Assembly (NCBI RefSeq): GCF_029024945.1
Contig: NZ_CP118976.1
Coordinates: forward strand, 1 to 64,000
Direction of reading: 5' to 3'
Source of the DNA: Staphylococcus succinus
GTDB taxonomy: Bacteria > Bacillota > Bacilli > Staphylococcales > Staphylococcaceae
DNA length: 64,000 bases
The notes below the pieces were generated by a model that made no database searches, was not told the origin of the DNA, and worked only from the letters and a program-made list of their open reading frames with translations. Both the position numbers and the translations under genes were made by a program. Shown here in pieces: positions 27,328 through 37,446 of this stretch (its first letter is position 1; every line of letters starts with the position of its first letter).

Positions 27328-27573
27328 TTAAAAAAGTTACAAGCAATTATTTCGTAAATAGATTGAAAAATTTATACAATTAATACATATGTGAAACATC
27401 ACTTTAGTTACGAAGTGTGTAAAGACATGGTATTATTATACAATCTACAAATATAACTTTTTATTTACAACAATAGAATTAGCACTGCATAAATGGTAAA
27501 TTAGATAATAAGGAAATGTGTATGTAGATGCTTAAATAAAAAGTACTACAATAAAGAAATGAGGTTTATAAAT
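27328..27573 (+). other. Leader and promoter region of walRKHI
   Basis: A/T-rich region before walR. No gene was found. A clear sigma-A promoter could not be fixed by eye. Confidence 0.35.
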
Positions 27574-28275
27574 ATGGCTAGAAAAGTTGTTGTAGTCGAT
27601 GATGAAAAACCAATTGCTGATATTTTAGAATTCAACTTAAAAAAAGAAGGTTATGAAGTATTCTGTGCTTATGATGGTAATGACGCAGTAGATTTAATAT
27701 ATGATGAAGAGCCAGACATCGTGTTACTAGACATCATGTTACCTGGCCGTGATGGCATGGAAGTATGTCGTGAAGTACGTAAAAAATATGAAATGCCAAT
27801 TATCATGTTAACTGCGAAAGATTCAGAAATTGATAAAGTATTAGGCCTTGAACTTGGTGCAGATGACTATGTAACGAAACCGTTTAGCACACGCGAATTA
27901 ATTGCACGTGTAAAGGCAAACTTACGTCGTCACTATTCACAACCTGCACAGGAAGTAAACGATGCTTCTAATGAAATTTCTATTAAAGATATCGTAATAT
28001 ATCCCGACGCTTATTCAATTAAAAAACGTGGTGATGACATAGAATTAACACACCGTGAATTCGAGTTGTTCCATTATTTGTCTAAACATATGGGCCAAGT
28101 AATGACACGTGAACACTTATTACAAACCGTTTGGGGTTATGACTATTTTGGTGATGTGCGTACTGTAGATGTAACAATTCGACGCTTACGTGAAAAAATT
28201 GAGGACGATCCATCTCATCCTGAATATATTGTGACACGTCGTGGTGTTGGATATTTCCTCCAACAACACGAATAA
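27574..28275 (+). CDS. walR: Essential response regulator WalR
   Basis: WalR (YycF) is the OmpR-type regulator of cell-wall hydrolase genes and is essential in staphylococci. The receiver domain has acidic DD at 9-10, phospho-acceptor Asp53 (LLDIMLPG), Thr101 (a known PknB site in S. aureus) and Lys102. The winged-helix DNA-binding domain covers about 130-230. I start at ATG 27574 (MARKVVVVDD, 233 residues); the upstream ATG at 27559 overlaps the GAGG ribosome site. walK follows 13 bp downstream. Confidence 0.98.
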   Translation: MARKVVVVDDEKPIADILEFNLKKEGYEVFCAYDGNDAVDLIYDEEPDIVLLDIMLPGRDGMEVCREVRKKYEMPIIMLTAKDSEIDKVLGLELGADDYVTKPFSTRELIARVKANLRRHYSQPAQEVNDASNEISIKDIVIYPDAYSIKKRGDDIELTHREFELFHYLSKHMGQVMTREHLLQTVWGYDYFGDVRTVDVTIRRLREKIEDDPSHPEYIVTRRGVGYFLQQHE

Positions 28276-28288
28276 AGGGCAATGATAA

Positions 28289-30121
28289 ATGAAATGGCTT
28301 AAGCATTTTCAATCCTTACACACGAAGCTTGTAATCGTCTATGTGTTGCTAATTATAATCGGTATGCAAATTATCGGTTTATACTTTACCAATAGTCTAG
28401 AAAAAGAATTAACACAAACATTTAAAAATAATATTTCGCAATATGCGAAACAAATAGAAATTAATATAGAAAAAGTCTATGACGAAGACAATTCGGTAAA
28501 CGCTCAAAAAGAAGTTCAAAACTTATTAAATGAGTATGCCAATAGACAAGAAATTGAAGAAATACGTTTTATTGATAAAGACCAAATCATTATGGCAACA
28601 TCGAAGCAGTCTACGCGTAGTCTAATTAATCAAAAAGCGAATGACAATTCCATTCAAAAAGCATTATCTTTAGGTGAAATCAATAGCCATACGGTGCTCA
28701 AAGATTACGGTAGCGGAAAACAACGTGTGTGGGTATACAATTTACCAGTTAAGACTTCAAATAACGGTACAATCGGTGACGTCTATATCGAAGCAGACAT
28801 TAATGATGTGTATAACCAGTTAAGCAATATTAACCAAATCTTTATTGTCGGGACAGGGATCTCATTACTGATCACTGTTATTCTAGGGTTCTTTATTGCG
28901 CGTACGATTACAAAGCCAATCACAGATATGAGAAATCAAACTGTAGAGATGTCTAAAGGTAACTATACACAGCGCGTGAAAATCTATGGGAATGATGAAA
29001 TTGGTGAGCTTGCGCTAGCCTTTAACAATTTGTCCAAACGTGTTCAAGAAGCACAAGCCAATACGGAAAGTGAGAAGCGCCGTCTTGACTCCGTGATTAC
29101 CCACATGAGTGATGGTATTATTGCAACCGACCGTCGTGGGCGTGTACGTATTGTTAACGACATGGCATTGACGATGATGGGAATGATGAAGGAAGATATC
29201 ATCGGAGACTACATGCTAAATGTGCTGAACTTGGAAGAAGATTTTTCACTAGATGAAATTCAAGAGAATAATGACAGCTTCTTGTTAGACATCAATGAGA
29301 CAGAAGGTATTATTGCCCGGGTTAACTTTAGTACGATTGTGCAGGAAACAGGCTTTGTAACAGGTTATATTGCCGTGCTGCATGATGTCACAGAACAACA
29401 ACAAGTTGAACGTGAACGCCGTGAATTCGTTGCTAACGTTTCACATGAACTACGTACACCGTTAACATCTATGAATAGTTACATTGAAGCCTTAGAAGAA
29501 GGTGCTTGGAAAGATGATGATTTAGCGCCACAATTCCTTTCGGTAACACGTGAAGAAACAGAACGAATGATTCGTCTTGTTAATGATTTACTTCAATTGT
29601 CTAAAATGGACAACGAGTCAGATCAAATTACGAAAGAAATTGTCGACTTCAATATGTTTATCAACAAAATTATTAATCGACATGAAATGGCAGCGAAAGA
29701 TACTACATTTATTCGTGAAATTCCAAAACAAACCATTTTTACAGAAATCGATCCAGACAAGATGACACAAGTATTTGATAACGTTATTACCAATGCAATG
29801 AAATATTCCCGCGGTGACAAACGCGTAGAGTTTCACGTGAAACAGAATGCACTCTACAACCGTATGACGATTCGTGTGAAAGATAATGGTATTGGTATCC
29901 CAATCAATAAAGTAGATAAAATCTTTGATCGTTTCTATCGTGTAGATAAGGCACGTACAAGAAAGATGGGTGGCACAGGATTAGGTTTAGCGATTTCTAA
30001 AGAAATTGTTGAAGCACACAATGGTCGTATTTGGGCCAATAGTGTGGAAGGCCAAGGGACGTCAATCTTTATCACGCTTCCTTGTGAAGTTTTAGAAGAT
30101 GGTGATTGGGATGCGGAGTAA
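28289..30121 (+). CDS. walK: Sensor histidine kinase WalK
   Basis: WalK (YycG) is the membrane sensor that phosphorylates WalR. Domain order in the 610 residues: TM1 (about 14-33), extracellular PDC-like domain, TM2 (about 184-204), HAMP, PAS, then HisKA with the phospho-His in NVSHELRTPL (about 386) and HATPase_c with DNGIGIP and GTGLGLAI. It lies between walR and walH. No truncation is seen. Confidence 0.98.
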   Translation: MKWLKHFQSLHTKLVIVYVLLIIIGMQIIGLYFTNSLEKELTQTFKNNISQYAKQIEINIEKVYDEDNSVNAQKEVQNLLNEYANRQEIEEIRFIDKDQIIMATSKQSTRSLINQKANDNSIQKALSLGEINSHTVLKDYGSGKQRVWVYNLPVKTSNNGTIGDVYIEADINDVYNQLSNINQIFIVGTGISLLITVILGFFIARTITKPITDMRNQTVEMSKGNYTQRVKIYGNDEIGELALAFNNLSKRVQEAQANTESEKRRLDSVITHMSDGIIATDRRGRVRIVNDMALTMMGMMKEDIIGDYMLNVLNLEEDFSLDEIQENNDSFLLDINETEGIIARVNFSTIVQETGFVTGYIAVLHDVTEQQQVERERREFVANVSHELRTPLTSMNSYIEALEEGAWKDDDLAPQFLSVTREETERMIRLVNDLLQLSKMDNESDQITKEIVDFNMFINKIINRHEMAAKDTTFIREIPKQTIFTEIDPDKMTQVFDNVITNAMKYSRGDKRVEFHVKQNALYNRMTIRVKDNGIGIPINKVDKIFDRFYRVDKARTRKMGGTGLGLAISKEIVEAHNGRIWANSVEGQGTSIFITLPCEVLEDGDWDAE

Positions 30122-31448
30122 AGAGTTAATCAAATCTATGATCCTATTCCTACTTGTATTAATGAGTGTCGTTTTAACCTATATGACATGGAATTTCTCG
30201 CCAGATTTAGCTGACGTTGATAAGCAAGAGCATAGTGATGAATCTAAGCCGAATACTATTGGCAAGCCGTTGAATCAAGGTATGAATCAAGTCATAACAC
30301 CTTACCAAGTCATTTATTCAAAAGGTGAAGACACTAAAGGGATGGAAGCCACACGTAGTAATATCAATGAAATGACGAAACCATTGAAGAATCAACGTGT
30401 AATTCAGTCAGAACAAATGCACAGTAATCATAATTTGATTATTCCAGACTTGAGTGATGATTTTTTAGTACTTGATTTTACTTATGATATGCCATTAGCA
30501 ACATATTTAGGTCAAGCGTTGAACATCAATGCTAAAGTACCAAACAACTTTAAATTTAATCGTTTATTAGTTGATAGAACGAAAGATGGCAAGGTCAAAC
30601 TGTACGCGATTAGTAAAGATCGTCACAATGTCGTGCGCATGATGACAACAGCTAAACAAGACAAATTCACACAAAAACTAGAATCGCTGCGTAAAAAAAT
30701 GCAGCCTTATACAGAAATTATTACAAATAAAGATACGATTGATAAGGCTACACATATATTCGCACCAAGTGCACCGAAGAACTTGAAGTCATACCACACG
30801 ATTTATAACCGAATCAGTGTAGATACGATGAACTCCATTTTATTTAATGATTCAGTCGTCGTGCGCAGTTCGAAGAGTGGTACGACAACCTACAATAACA
30901 ATACAGGTGTCGCCAACTACAATGACGATAGTGAAAAATATCGTTACACAAATCTTTCAGAAGATGAAAATCGTTCAACGAATATGCAAGACAGCATACC
31001 AAGCACGTATGATTATATTAATAATCATGGGGGCTTTACAGATGATTACAGACTATTTAGTACAGACAATAAAAAAGGCGAACTTACTTACCAAATGTTC
31101 TTAAACGGTCGTCCTACATTTAATGATGATGACCTGAATAATATTAAGGTCTCGTGGGGCAATAAAGGTGTCTTCAGTTATGCACGTGCACTATTGAAAG
31201 CCAATGTAACGATTGATAGTGGTGAAGATGAACAAGATTTACCTGGCGCCGAATCCGTTCGTTCAGAATTAGCGAATAATCCGAATATCGATTTTGAAAA
31301 AGTGACGAATATGACAATTGGTTACAAAATGGAAAATCAACCAGATAAAAGTGATATTGAAATTCAACGCAACAGTGAATTCAAACCACAATGGTATGTT
31401 GAGTATAATGGAGAATGGCTCACGTACAAAGATGGGGGGCTAGAATAA
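30111..31448 (+). CDS. walH: WalRK accessory regulator WalH (YycH)
   Basis: WalH is a membrane-anchored extracytoplasmic protein that, with WalI, modulates WalK. It has one N-terminal TM (about 9-28) and a long extracytoplasmic part with the YycH fold. I start at ATG 30111 because the S. aureus homologue begins MxSKE at the same place; an ATG at 30099 lies further inside walK. The gene overlaps walK by 11 bp and walI starts immediately after its stop. Confidence 0.95.
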   Translation: MRSKELIKSMILFLLVLMSVVLTYMTWNFSPDLADVDKQEHSDESKPNTIGKPLNQGMNQVITPYQVIYSKGEDTKGMEATRSNINEMTKPLKNQRVIQSEQMHSNHNLIIPDLSDDFLVLDFTYDMPLATYLGQALNINAKVPNNFKFNRLLVDRTKDGKVKLYAISKDRHNVVRMMTTAKQDKFTQKLESLRKKMQPYTEIITNKDTIDKATHIFAPSAPKNLKSYHTIYNRISVDTMNSILFNDSVVVRSSKSGTTTYNNNTGVANYNDDSEKYRYTNLSEDENRSTNMQDSIPSTYDYINNHGGFTDDYRLFSTDNKKGELTYQMFLNGRPTFNDDDLNNIKVSWGNKGVFSYARALLKANVTIDSGEDEQDLPGAESVRSELANNPNIDFEKVTNMTIGYKMENQPDKSDIEIQRNSEFKPQWYVEYNGEWLTYKDGGLE

Positions 31449-32231
31449 ATGAACTGGAAACGCGCAAAGACATTATTTATTTTCGTATTTATTCTAGTTA
31501 ATATTGGTCTGGTCATTATTTATATTGATAAAGTGAATAAATCACATATCAATGATAGTGAAGATGAAAACGCAGTGAATTTTAAACAAGAAGAAATTAA
31601 AATTCCAGACAATCTCCCGAGTGTGAAAAATCTAAAAATGCAATTATTGACGGCAAGATCTAATGATTTTTCAGACTATGTAAAAGGACATGACCATCTT
31701 TCGAGCGCGCAGTCAGGCTCTTTGCTTAAAGGTGACATTAGTAGCCCAATTGATGTGAGCAATGATCAATATACAGACTTAAAATCTTATGTAAAAGATA
31801 AAGTCTACAAAGGTTCAAATTATGAAATGAGTCAGATTAATAATAAAAACGTCACTTTTGAACAGACGTATAACAATTATCCGATTATGAATAATAATAA
31901 AGCTCGCTTGCAATTTAACGTGAATGATAATGGGAAAGCCTCAAGTTATAAACAAACCGCTATGAAATCTATCGAGCCTTCAGAGGGTGCAAATAACGAT
32001 GAGAAACAAGTTATCACAGCAAGACGTGCTATTGAAGCACTTTACTACAATCAATATTTAAAACGAAATGATGAAGTAATGAATACACGTCTAGGTTATT
32101 ACACTGTAGTAAAAGAACCGAATGTACAAGTGTTAGAAGCTAACTGGGAAATTAAAGTCAAACACCACAATAAAATTACAACATATTATGTAGAAGCAGT
32201 CTCCGATAGTCCAAAGATTATTGAAGAATAG
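31449..32231 (+). CDS. walI: WalRK accessory regulator WalI (YycI)
   Basis: WalI forms a complex with WalH and WalK at the membrane. The 260 residues begin with a single TM (about 7-27) followed by an extracytoplasmic YycI domain. The ATG follows the walH stop by one base. Unlike S. aureus, where walJ comes next, this gene is followed by a strong terminator and an inserted sugar operon. Confidence 0.95.
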   Translation: MNWKRAKTLFIFVFILVNIGLVIIYIDKVNKSHINDSEDENAVNFKQEEIKIPDNLPSVKNLKMQLLTARSNDFSDYVKGHDHLSSAQSGSLLKGDISSPIDVSNDQYTDLKSYVKDKVYKGSNYEMSQINNKNVTFEQTYNNYPIMNNNKARLQFNVNDNGKASSYKQTAMKSIEPSEGANNDEKQVITARRAIEALYYNQYLKRNDEVMNTRLGYYTVVKEPNVQVLEANWEIKVKHHNKITTYYVEAVSDSPKIIEE

Positions 32232-32242
32232 CTTTAATCAAG

Positions 32243-32277
32243 AAACGCACATCTCTTAAGTAGATGTGCGTTTTTTT
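32243..32277 (+). terminator. Terminator after walI
   Basis: AAACGCACATCT (32243-32254) and AGATGTGCGTTT (32262-32273) form a perfect 12-bp stem with a seven-T run. It separates walRKHI from the sugar operon. Confidence 0.93.
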
Positions 32278-32333
32278 GTATCAAAAACACATAAGCAAAG
32301 ATAATTTCAAAACAAGAGCCCTTTACACATATA

Positions 32334-32410
32334 AGAAAGCGTTTACAAAAAGGAGTTATAATGGTAATATTTCACTTAAGTTGGTTGGTTAGTTAAATTA
32401 ACAAACTAAC
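32334..32410 (+). promoter_or_regulatory. Xylo-oligosaccharide operon control region: cre, promoter and XylR-type operator
   Basis: A CcpA cre-like site AGAAAGCGTTTACA lies at 32334-32347. It overlaps the -35 TTTACA (32342-32347), which has a 17-bp spacer to -10 TAATAT (32365-32370). Downstream, TTGGTTAGTT (32385-32394), a 5-bp spacer and AACAAACTAA (32400-32409) reproduce the 10-5-10 layout of Bacillus and Staphylococcus XylR operators (TTAGTTTGTT-N5-AACAAACTAA). The plan fits xylose induction plus glucose repression. The sites are seen; the binding proteins are inferred. Confidence 0.85.
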
Positions 32411-32433
32411 AATAGAGTGTAAGGGGGGATTTA

Positions 32434-33873
32434 ATGGATAAAATAACAAGTATGGAGAACCATTCTGCTATTGATGAACATCAAAGTATGAGTACTACTA
32501 AGTTACGCACTTCCGAAAAAGTAATATTTGGGGTAGGGGATTTTGGTGCTAATTATAGTTGGACCTTTATTGCCTCTTTCATCATTATTTATATGACTGA
32601 TGTAGTAGGCATTGCTGGTTCAGTGATTGGGACTATTATACTTTTTTGTCGTTTTGCAGATGGATTTTCTGATGTTTTTATGGGGAGTATCATCGATAAT
32701 ACAAATAGTAAAATGGGTAAAGCCAAACCGTGGGTCTTTTGGACCGCACCTGTATTAGGAATTTTAACTTTTATGTTATTTAATGTTCCAGATTTTCTTA
32801 GTTATACAGGTAAAATTGCATATATTTTTATAGTATATTTTTTGATTTCAGTTATTTTTTACACAGCGAATAATGTCGCTTATTCATCATTAGTATCATT
32901 TATGACTAAAGATGAAAAAGATCGAGTTGCATTAGGCAGTATACGCTTTATATTTTCTAATCTAAGCGTGTTATGTATAACAACTTTCACGATCTATTTT
33001 GTAACAAATTTTGGCGATAATCAGCAAGGTTGGACATACACCTCGGCTATATATGGGTTGTTATGCGCAATACCATTAATGATTACTGGATATTTTGTAA
33101 AAGAAAGAAATGTAGCCGAAAAGCAATATCGTGAAGTTAAAAAAACACAGCGTATTCCATTTAGTTTAATTATTAAATCTTTAATAACTGAAAAATATTT
33201 TTTGATTACAATAGTCTTATATTTATTGTGGTATTTGAGACAAACGGATAATAGTATGAGAATCTATTACGCAACGTACATTTTTAATGACGCAAATGTA
33301 ATGGCAATTATGAGTATAGCAACACTATTACCTACCATTTTAGGCTTATTAGTAGCACCTCAATTTGCCGAAAAAGTAGGTATCAAAAATAGTATTATCA
33401 TCGGATTAATTCTATCTATTATTTCGTATATTATGATGGGCATATTCTCAGAGAACTTAATACTTTTAGTCATTGGATTAATTATTCATGGCATAGGATT
33501 AGTACCTTTTACAGCAGCATTAAGCGGTATTGTAGCAGATGTTGGAGATATCATTTATTGGAAGACCGGCGTACCAGTGCAAGGTTCTATATTTAGTCTA
33601 GCTAGTGCTGGCATGAAGATTGGTTCAGGTTTACAATCAGCAATTGTTGGTTGGTCATTATCGATAGGTGGATACGTTGCAGGGGCATCCGTTCAATCAG
33701 AAGGTACTATTTTTGCTATCAAATCTATGCAGATTTATTTTCCGTTATTAGCAGTAGCAATCGTAACGATAATCACTTTATTTTTGAATTATGAAAAATT
33801 TATTAAACATATAAAAGCACAAATTAGAACAAATAACGTAGGTGAAATGAGAGACAAACAAATATATAAATAA
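32434..33873 (+). CDS. GPH-family cation symporter, probable xylo-oligosaccharide uptake (XynP-like)
   Basis: A 12-TM sugar:cation symporter of the glycoside-pentoside-hexuronide family (MelB/XynP type). Seen in the 479 residues: the N-terminal EKVIFGVGDFGANYSWTFI, the DGFSDVFMGSIIDNTNSKMG loop with the conserved Asp pair, and KAKPW. It is co-oriented with the GH120 gene 15 bp downstream, and the XylR-type operator and cre precede it. Substrate is therefore inferred to be xylobiose or another beta-xyloside. The ribosome site is AAGGGGGG upstream of ATG 32434. Confidence 0.88.
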   Translation: MDKITSMENHSAIDEHQSMSTTKLRTSEKVIFGVGDFGANYSWTFIASFIIIYMTDVVGIAGSVIGTIILFCRFADGFSDVFMGSIIDNTNSKMGKAKPWVFWTAPVLGILTFMLFNVPDFLSYTGKIAYIFIVYFLISVIFYTANNVAYSSLVSFMTKDEKDRVALGSIRFIFSNLSVLCITTFTIYFVTNFGDNQQGWTYTSAIYGLLCAIPLMITGYFVKERNVAEKQYREVKKTQRIPFSLIIKSLITEKYFLITIVLYLLWYLRQTDNSMRIYYATYIFNDANVMAIMSIATLLPTILGLLVAPQFAEKVGIKNSIIIGLILSIISYIMMGIFSENLILLVIGLIIHGIGLVPFTAALSGIVADVGDIIYWKTGVPVQGSIFSLASAGMKIGSGLQSAIVGWSLSIGGYVAGASVQSEGTIFAIKSMQIYFPLLAVAIVTIITLFLNYEKFIKHIKAQIRTNNVGEMRDKQIYK

Positions 33874-33888
33874 AGAAGAGGGATTATT

Positions 33889-35817
33889 ATGACTAATTAT
33901 ATTCATGTAGATAAAAAAGGTTCAGACTTTGGATTAGGTAATGGTGAATCACCATTCTTAACAATAGATAAAGCAGCTTCAGTTGCACAACCTGGAGACA
34001 GTATCATTGTGCATGAAGGCGTATATCGTGAAGAAATAACACATATAAACACAGGATTAAGTGAGTCTAGAAGAATTTCATTTGAAGCAGCCAAGGACGA
34101 ACGGGTGATTATTAAAGGCTCGGAAGAAATAACAGAATGGCAACAAATCGATGACAGTATATGGAAAGTAGAAATAGATAACAAGATATTTAAAGATTTT
34201 AACCCATTTGCTACCAAATTATTTGGCGATTGGTTAGTGGTGGATAACGATAAGAGTTTAGGTCAAGTCTATTTAAATGATCAATCGCTTTTTGAGGTAA
34301 GCGAATATGAACAATTGATTGAACCAAAAAAGATTGAAGAAACATTAGATCATTGGACAAATAAACAAGTTACTTATGACTATAAAGATGAATCAATCTA
34401 TGTGTGGTATGCCAAAGTAGATAAGGATATAACAACGATATATGCGAATTTTCATGAATTTAATCCAAATAATGAAGTAACGGAAATAAATGTTAGGCAA
34501 AACGCATTTCGTCCCTTCAAAATGCATACCAACTATATTACAATAAGAAATTTTGAAATTGCGAATGTTGCAACACAATGGTCCCCTCCAACTGCAGCAC
34601 AGACAGGCATGATTGATACACATTGGAGTAAAGGTTGGATCATCGAAAATAACATACTTTATAATGCTATGTGTAGTGCAATTGCTATAGGTAAAGAAAT
34701 TTCAACAGGTGATAATTTAAATACTTATAGAAAAGATAAGCCAGGTTATCAATATCAAATAGAAACCGTCTTTAAGGCAGTGAATAGTGATTGGAATAAA
34801 GAAACGATAGGCTCACATATTATTAGAAATAATGAGATACATGATTGTGGACAGAATGCAGTAGTAGGACACTTAGGAAGCGCATTTAGTAAAATATATA
34901 ATAATCATATTTACAATATAGGCAATAAGAGAGAATTCTTTGGTCATGAAATTGCAGGTATAAAGTTGCATGCTGCAATAGATACACAAGTGTACAATAA
35001 TTACGTTCATAATTGCTCCCTTGGTATGTGGTTTGATTGGCAGACACAAGGAACAAGAATAAGTAAGAATATATTTAACGATAATACTAGAGACTTGTTC
35101 GTGGAAGTAAGTAGCGGTCCGTATGTTGTGGATAACAATGTATTAACTGCTGACTATGCTTTAGACAACCATGCCCAAGGTGGTGCATACGTTAATAATA
35201 TTATTAATGGCGAAATAGTACATAGGTTAATGTTGGATAGAGCAACGCCATACCATGTACCACACAGTACATTAATAGCAGGATTTGCACCAGTTTACGG
35301 TGGTGATGATAGATTTTATAACAATATTTTTATTGGGAAAGCGAATATATCAAACATCGGTACAGATATATATAATGAATATACAACTTCATTATTAGAA
35401 TATAAAGAAAAGGTCGCAAAGGAAGAAGGAGATCACGAAGCCTTTCATAAAATCAAGCAACCAGTATTTATTGATGATAATGCATATTTGAATCAAGCAC
35501 ATCCATTTAATAGAGAACATCATTATTTCAAAAATGATAGTTTTAATCCTAATTTATCAATAATTGAAGAAGGGAAAGACGTGTTTTTAAATATTGATGT
35601 GCCGGATAATTTTTTGGATTTTAAAGGTGAAATCCATGATACAGAAACATTACCTAAAGTACGTCTTGTCGATGCAAACTTTGAAGATGCTAATGGAAAA
35701 CCACTAACTATTAATACAGATTTAATTGATGACATTAGACAAAAGCAGTCTCTCATAGGACCACTTCAAAGTTTAACTGTTGGAAGTAATAAGGTGAAAA
35801 TTTGGACTAAAAAATAA
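33889..35817 (+). CDS. GH120 beta-xylosidase
   Basis: This 642-residue right-handed beta-helix protein aligns, as I recall it, with Thermoanaerobacterium saccharolyticum XylC (GH120) over its whole length. The catalytic residues there are Asp382 and Glu405; here Asp383 (WFDWQTQGT) and Glu406 (FVEVSSGP) keep the 23-residue spacing. It has no signal peptide, so it acts in the cytoplasm on imported xylo-oligosaccharides, releasing xylose. It is the last gene of the XylR-controlled pair. The remaining xyl genes are outside the window. Confidence 0.9.
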   Translation: MTNYIHVDKKGSDFGLGNGESPFLTIDKAASVAQPGDSIIVHEGVYREEITHINTGLSESRRISFEAAKDERVIIKGSEEITEWQQIDDSIWKVEIDNKIFKDFNPFATKLFGDWLVVDNDKSLGQVYLNDQSLFEVSEYEQLIEPKKIEETLDHWTNKQVTYDYKDESIYVWYAKVDKDITTIYANFHEFNPNNEVTEINVRQNAFRPFKMHTNYITIRNFEIANVATQWSPPTAAQTGMIDTHWSKGWIIENNILYNAMCSAIAIGKEISTGDNLNTYRKDKPGYQYQIETVFKAVNSDWNKETIGSHIIRNNEIHDCGQNAVVGHLGSAFSKIYNNHIYNIGNKREFFGHEIAGIKLHAAIDTQVYNNYVHNCSLGMWFDWQTQGTRISKNIFNDNTRDLFVEVSSGPYVVDNNVLTADYALDNHAQGGAYVNNIINGEIVHRLMLDRATPYHVPHSTLIAGFAPVYGGDDRFYNNIFIGKANISNIGTDIYNEYTTSLLEYKEKVAKEEGDHEAFHKIKQPVFIDDNAYLNQAHPFNREHHYFKNDSFNPNLSIIEEGKDVFLNIDVPDNFLDFKGEIHDTETLPKVRLVDANFEDANGKPLTINTDLIDDIRQKQSLIGPLQSLTVGSNKVKIWTKK

Positions 35818-36228
35818 TCCACGATAATATCCTATTTTAGTGACCTACGATAAATTTAAATAGCATAAAGTAAAAGATAAAGATTTGTTTCCTTTAGTAT
35901 TAGGAGATGAATCTTTATTTTGTGGTCAGTATAAATTCACTTAGAGATATTTCTCATATTTAATCAGATGAATTAGTTATGAAGTATGTTAAAATTAAAT
36001 ACTGTTAAACAGAGTAATTGAAGAAGTGAGAAATGATTCGATATAGTATAATATAAGTGATACTTTAAAACGTGCTTATAGGGATTTATGGAAGAGCAAT
36101 GATCTCATAATATTGAAGCACAGACTTTATATAAAATAATAAATTAGACAGAGGGCATATTGAAGGCACATAAACCGAAGTCTGCCCCATAGCCATTTGG
36201 GCTAAACAGTGTTTATAGATTAGAAAGG
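35818..36228 (+). other. Intergenic leader before walJ
   Basis: No gene is visible in 411 bp. CAGACTT (36121-36127) and AAGTCTG (36178-36184) can pair, and a short GCCC/GGGC hairpin follows at about 36185-36201. It may be a structured 5' leader; no known riboswitch core was recognised. The sequence also marks the right edge of the sugar insertion. Confidence 0.4.
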
Positions 36229-37029
36229 GTGAATCGCTTGATACGAATGAGTGTATTGGCGAGTGGTAGTACTGGAAATGCCACTTATGTGGAAAGTGAT
36301 AAAGGAAGTATACTTGTCGACGCAGGTTTGACAGGTAAGAAAATGGAAGAACTATTCGGACAGATTGATAAACAAATTAAAGATTTAAACGGTATATTAG
36401 TCACACATGAACATTCTGATCATATTAAAGGTTTAGGTGTGTTAGCACGTAAATACGGCTTACCGATTTATGCCAATGAGAAAACATGGACAGCTATTGA
36501 AAAGAAAGATAGTAAGATTCCAATGGATCAAAAGTTCATTTTCAATCCATATGATACGAAATCTATAGCTGGATTTGATATAGAATCATTTAATGTGTCG
36601 CATGATGCGATTGATCCTCAATTCTATATTTTCCATAATAACTATAAGAAATTCACAATTATTACAGACACAGGCTACGTTTCAGATCGCATGAAAGGTA
36701 TGATTCAAGGTAGTGATGCTTTTATATTTGAAAGTAATCACGATGTGGATATGTTACGCATGTGCGCTTATCCGTGGAAAACCAAACAACGTATCTTGAG
36801 TGATATGGGCCACGTTTCCAATGAAGATGCAGCACACGCAATGACAGACGTCATCACAGGTAGCACTAAACGCATTTACCTGTCGCATCTATCACAAGAT
36901 AACAACATGAAAGATCTTGCTCGCATGAGTGTGGGACAAGTCTTAAACGAACATGATATCGATACAGAACGTGACATATTGCTGTGTGATACAGACAAAG
37001 CCAAAGCAACACCTATATATACTTTATAA
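36229..37029 (+). CDS. walJ: Metallo-beta-lactamase-fold hydrolase WalJ (YycJ)
   Basis: WalJ is an MBL-fold nuclease-like protein associated with the WalRK system and DNA processing. The zinc motif THEHSDHIKGL and downstream metal ligands (SHDAID, TDTGY, ESNHD) are present in 266 residues. Starts at GTG 36229 (MNRLIRMSV, like the S. aureus N-terminus MSRLIRM) and TTG 36238 are both possible; the AAAGGG site at 36222-36227 fits TTG better by spacing. Unusually, it is separated from walI by about 4 kb and ends in its own terminator. Confidence 0.95.
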   Translation: MNRLIRMSVLASGSTGNATYVESDKGSILVDAGLTGKKMEELFGQIDKQIKDLNGILVTHEHSDHIKGLGVLARKYGLPIYANEKTWTAIEKKDSKIPMDQKFIFNPYDTKSIAGFDIESFNVSHDAIDPQFYIFHNNYKKFTIITDTGYVSDRMKGMIQGSDAFIFESNHDVDMLRMCAYPWKTKQRILSDMGHVSNEDAAHAMTDVITGSTKRIYLSHLSQDNNMKDLARMSVGQVLNEHDIDTERDILLCDTDKAKATPIYTL

Positions 37030-37066
37030 AGACGCTTTACCTCTCTGAGGTACAGCGTCTTTTAGT
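37028..37066 (+). terminator. Terminator after walJ
   Basis: AAAGACGCT (37028-37036) and AGCGTCTTT (37054-37062) form a stem with an additional inner pairing (ACCTC/GAGGT). Confidence 0.85.
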
Positions 37067-37446
37067 GTCATAACAGCAATATTATATTATATCGAAAATT
37101 AACGTAGCAATTGGGCATGTGTGTGGGCGTTTAATGTATTACATTCAGCAGACCAGAGACCAGAACAATCGATAACTATAATACCAAGGTTAGAGCTTTT
37201 GAATGCGATGTTAGGCGGACTTATAAAGATGTATTGGATTGTGTGCATTGTGCAAGTGTAGTGAGCGGTTGTAAACATATAAATCATTTAACTTATCCAG
37301 TCTATAATTCATCATGAAGCATACGCTAGTGTATTTAAAGGTTGATTGTTAGATACAAAAAAGAGAACAGTGAAAATTTTATTAGGTATACAAACCGATG
37401 TCTTAATTTAGAAACGGAATATACAGTTAGGGGATAAATAATAAGC
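37067..37446. other. Intergenic region between walJ and the DnaA-box cluster
   Basis: No credible gene. A 62-codon antisense frame at 37099-37287 has no ribosome site. No repeat was recognised. Confidence 0.4.

Noticed and set aside
36121..36201. Riboswitch before walJ
   Set aside because: The sequence can pair (CAGACTT/AAGTCTG), but no known aptamer core is present; kept only as an intergenic note.
37099..37287. 62-codon antisense frame upstream of the DnaA-box cluster
   Set aside because: No ribosome site, His/Thr/Cys-rich low-complexity content and no recognisable features.
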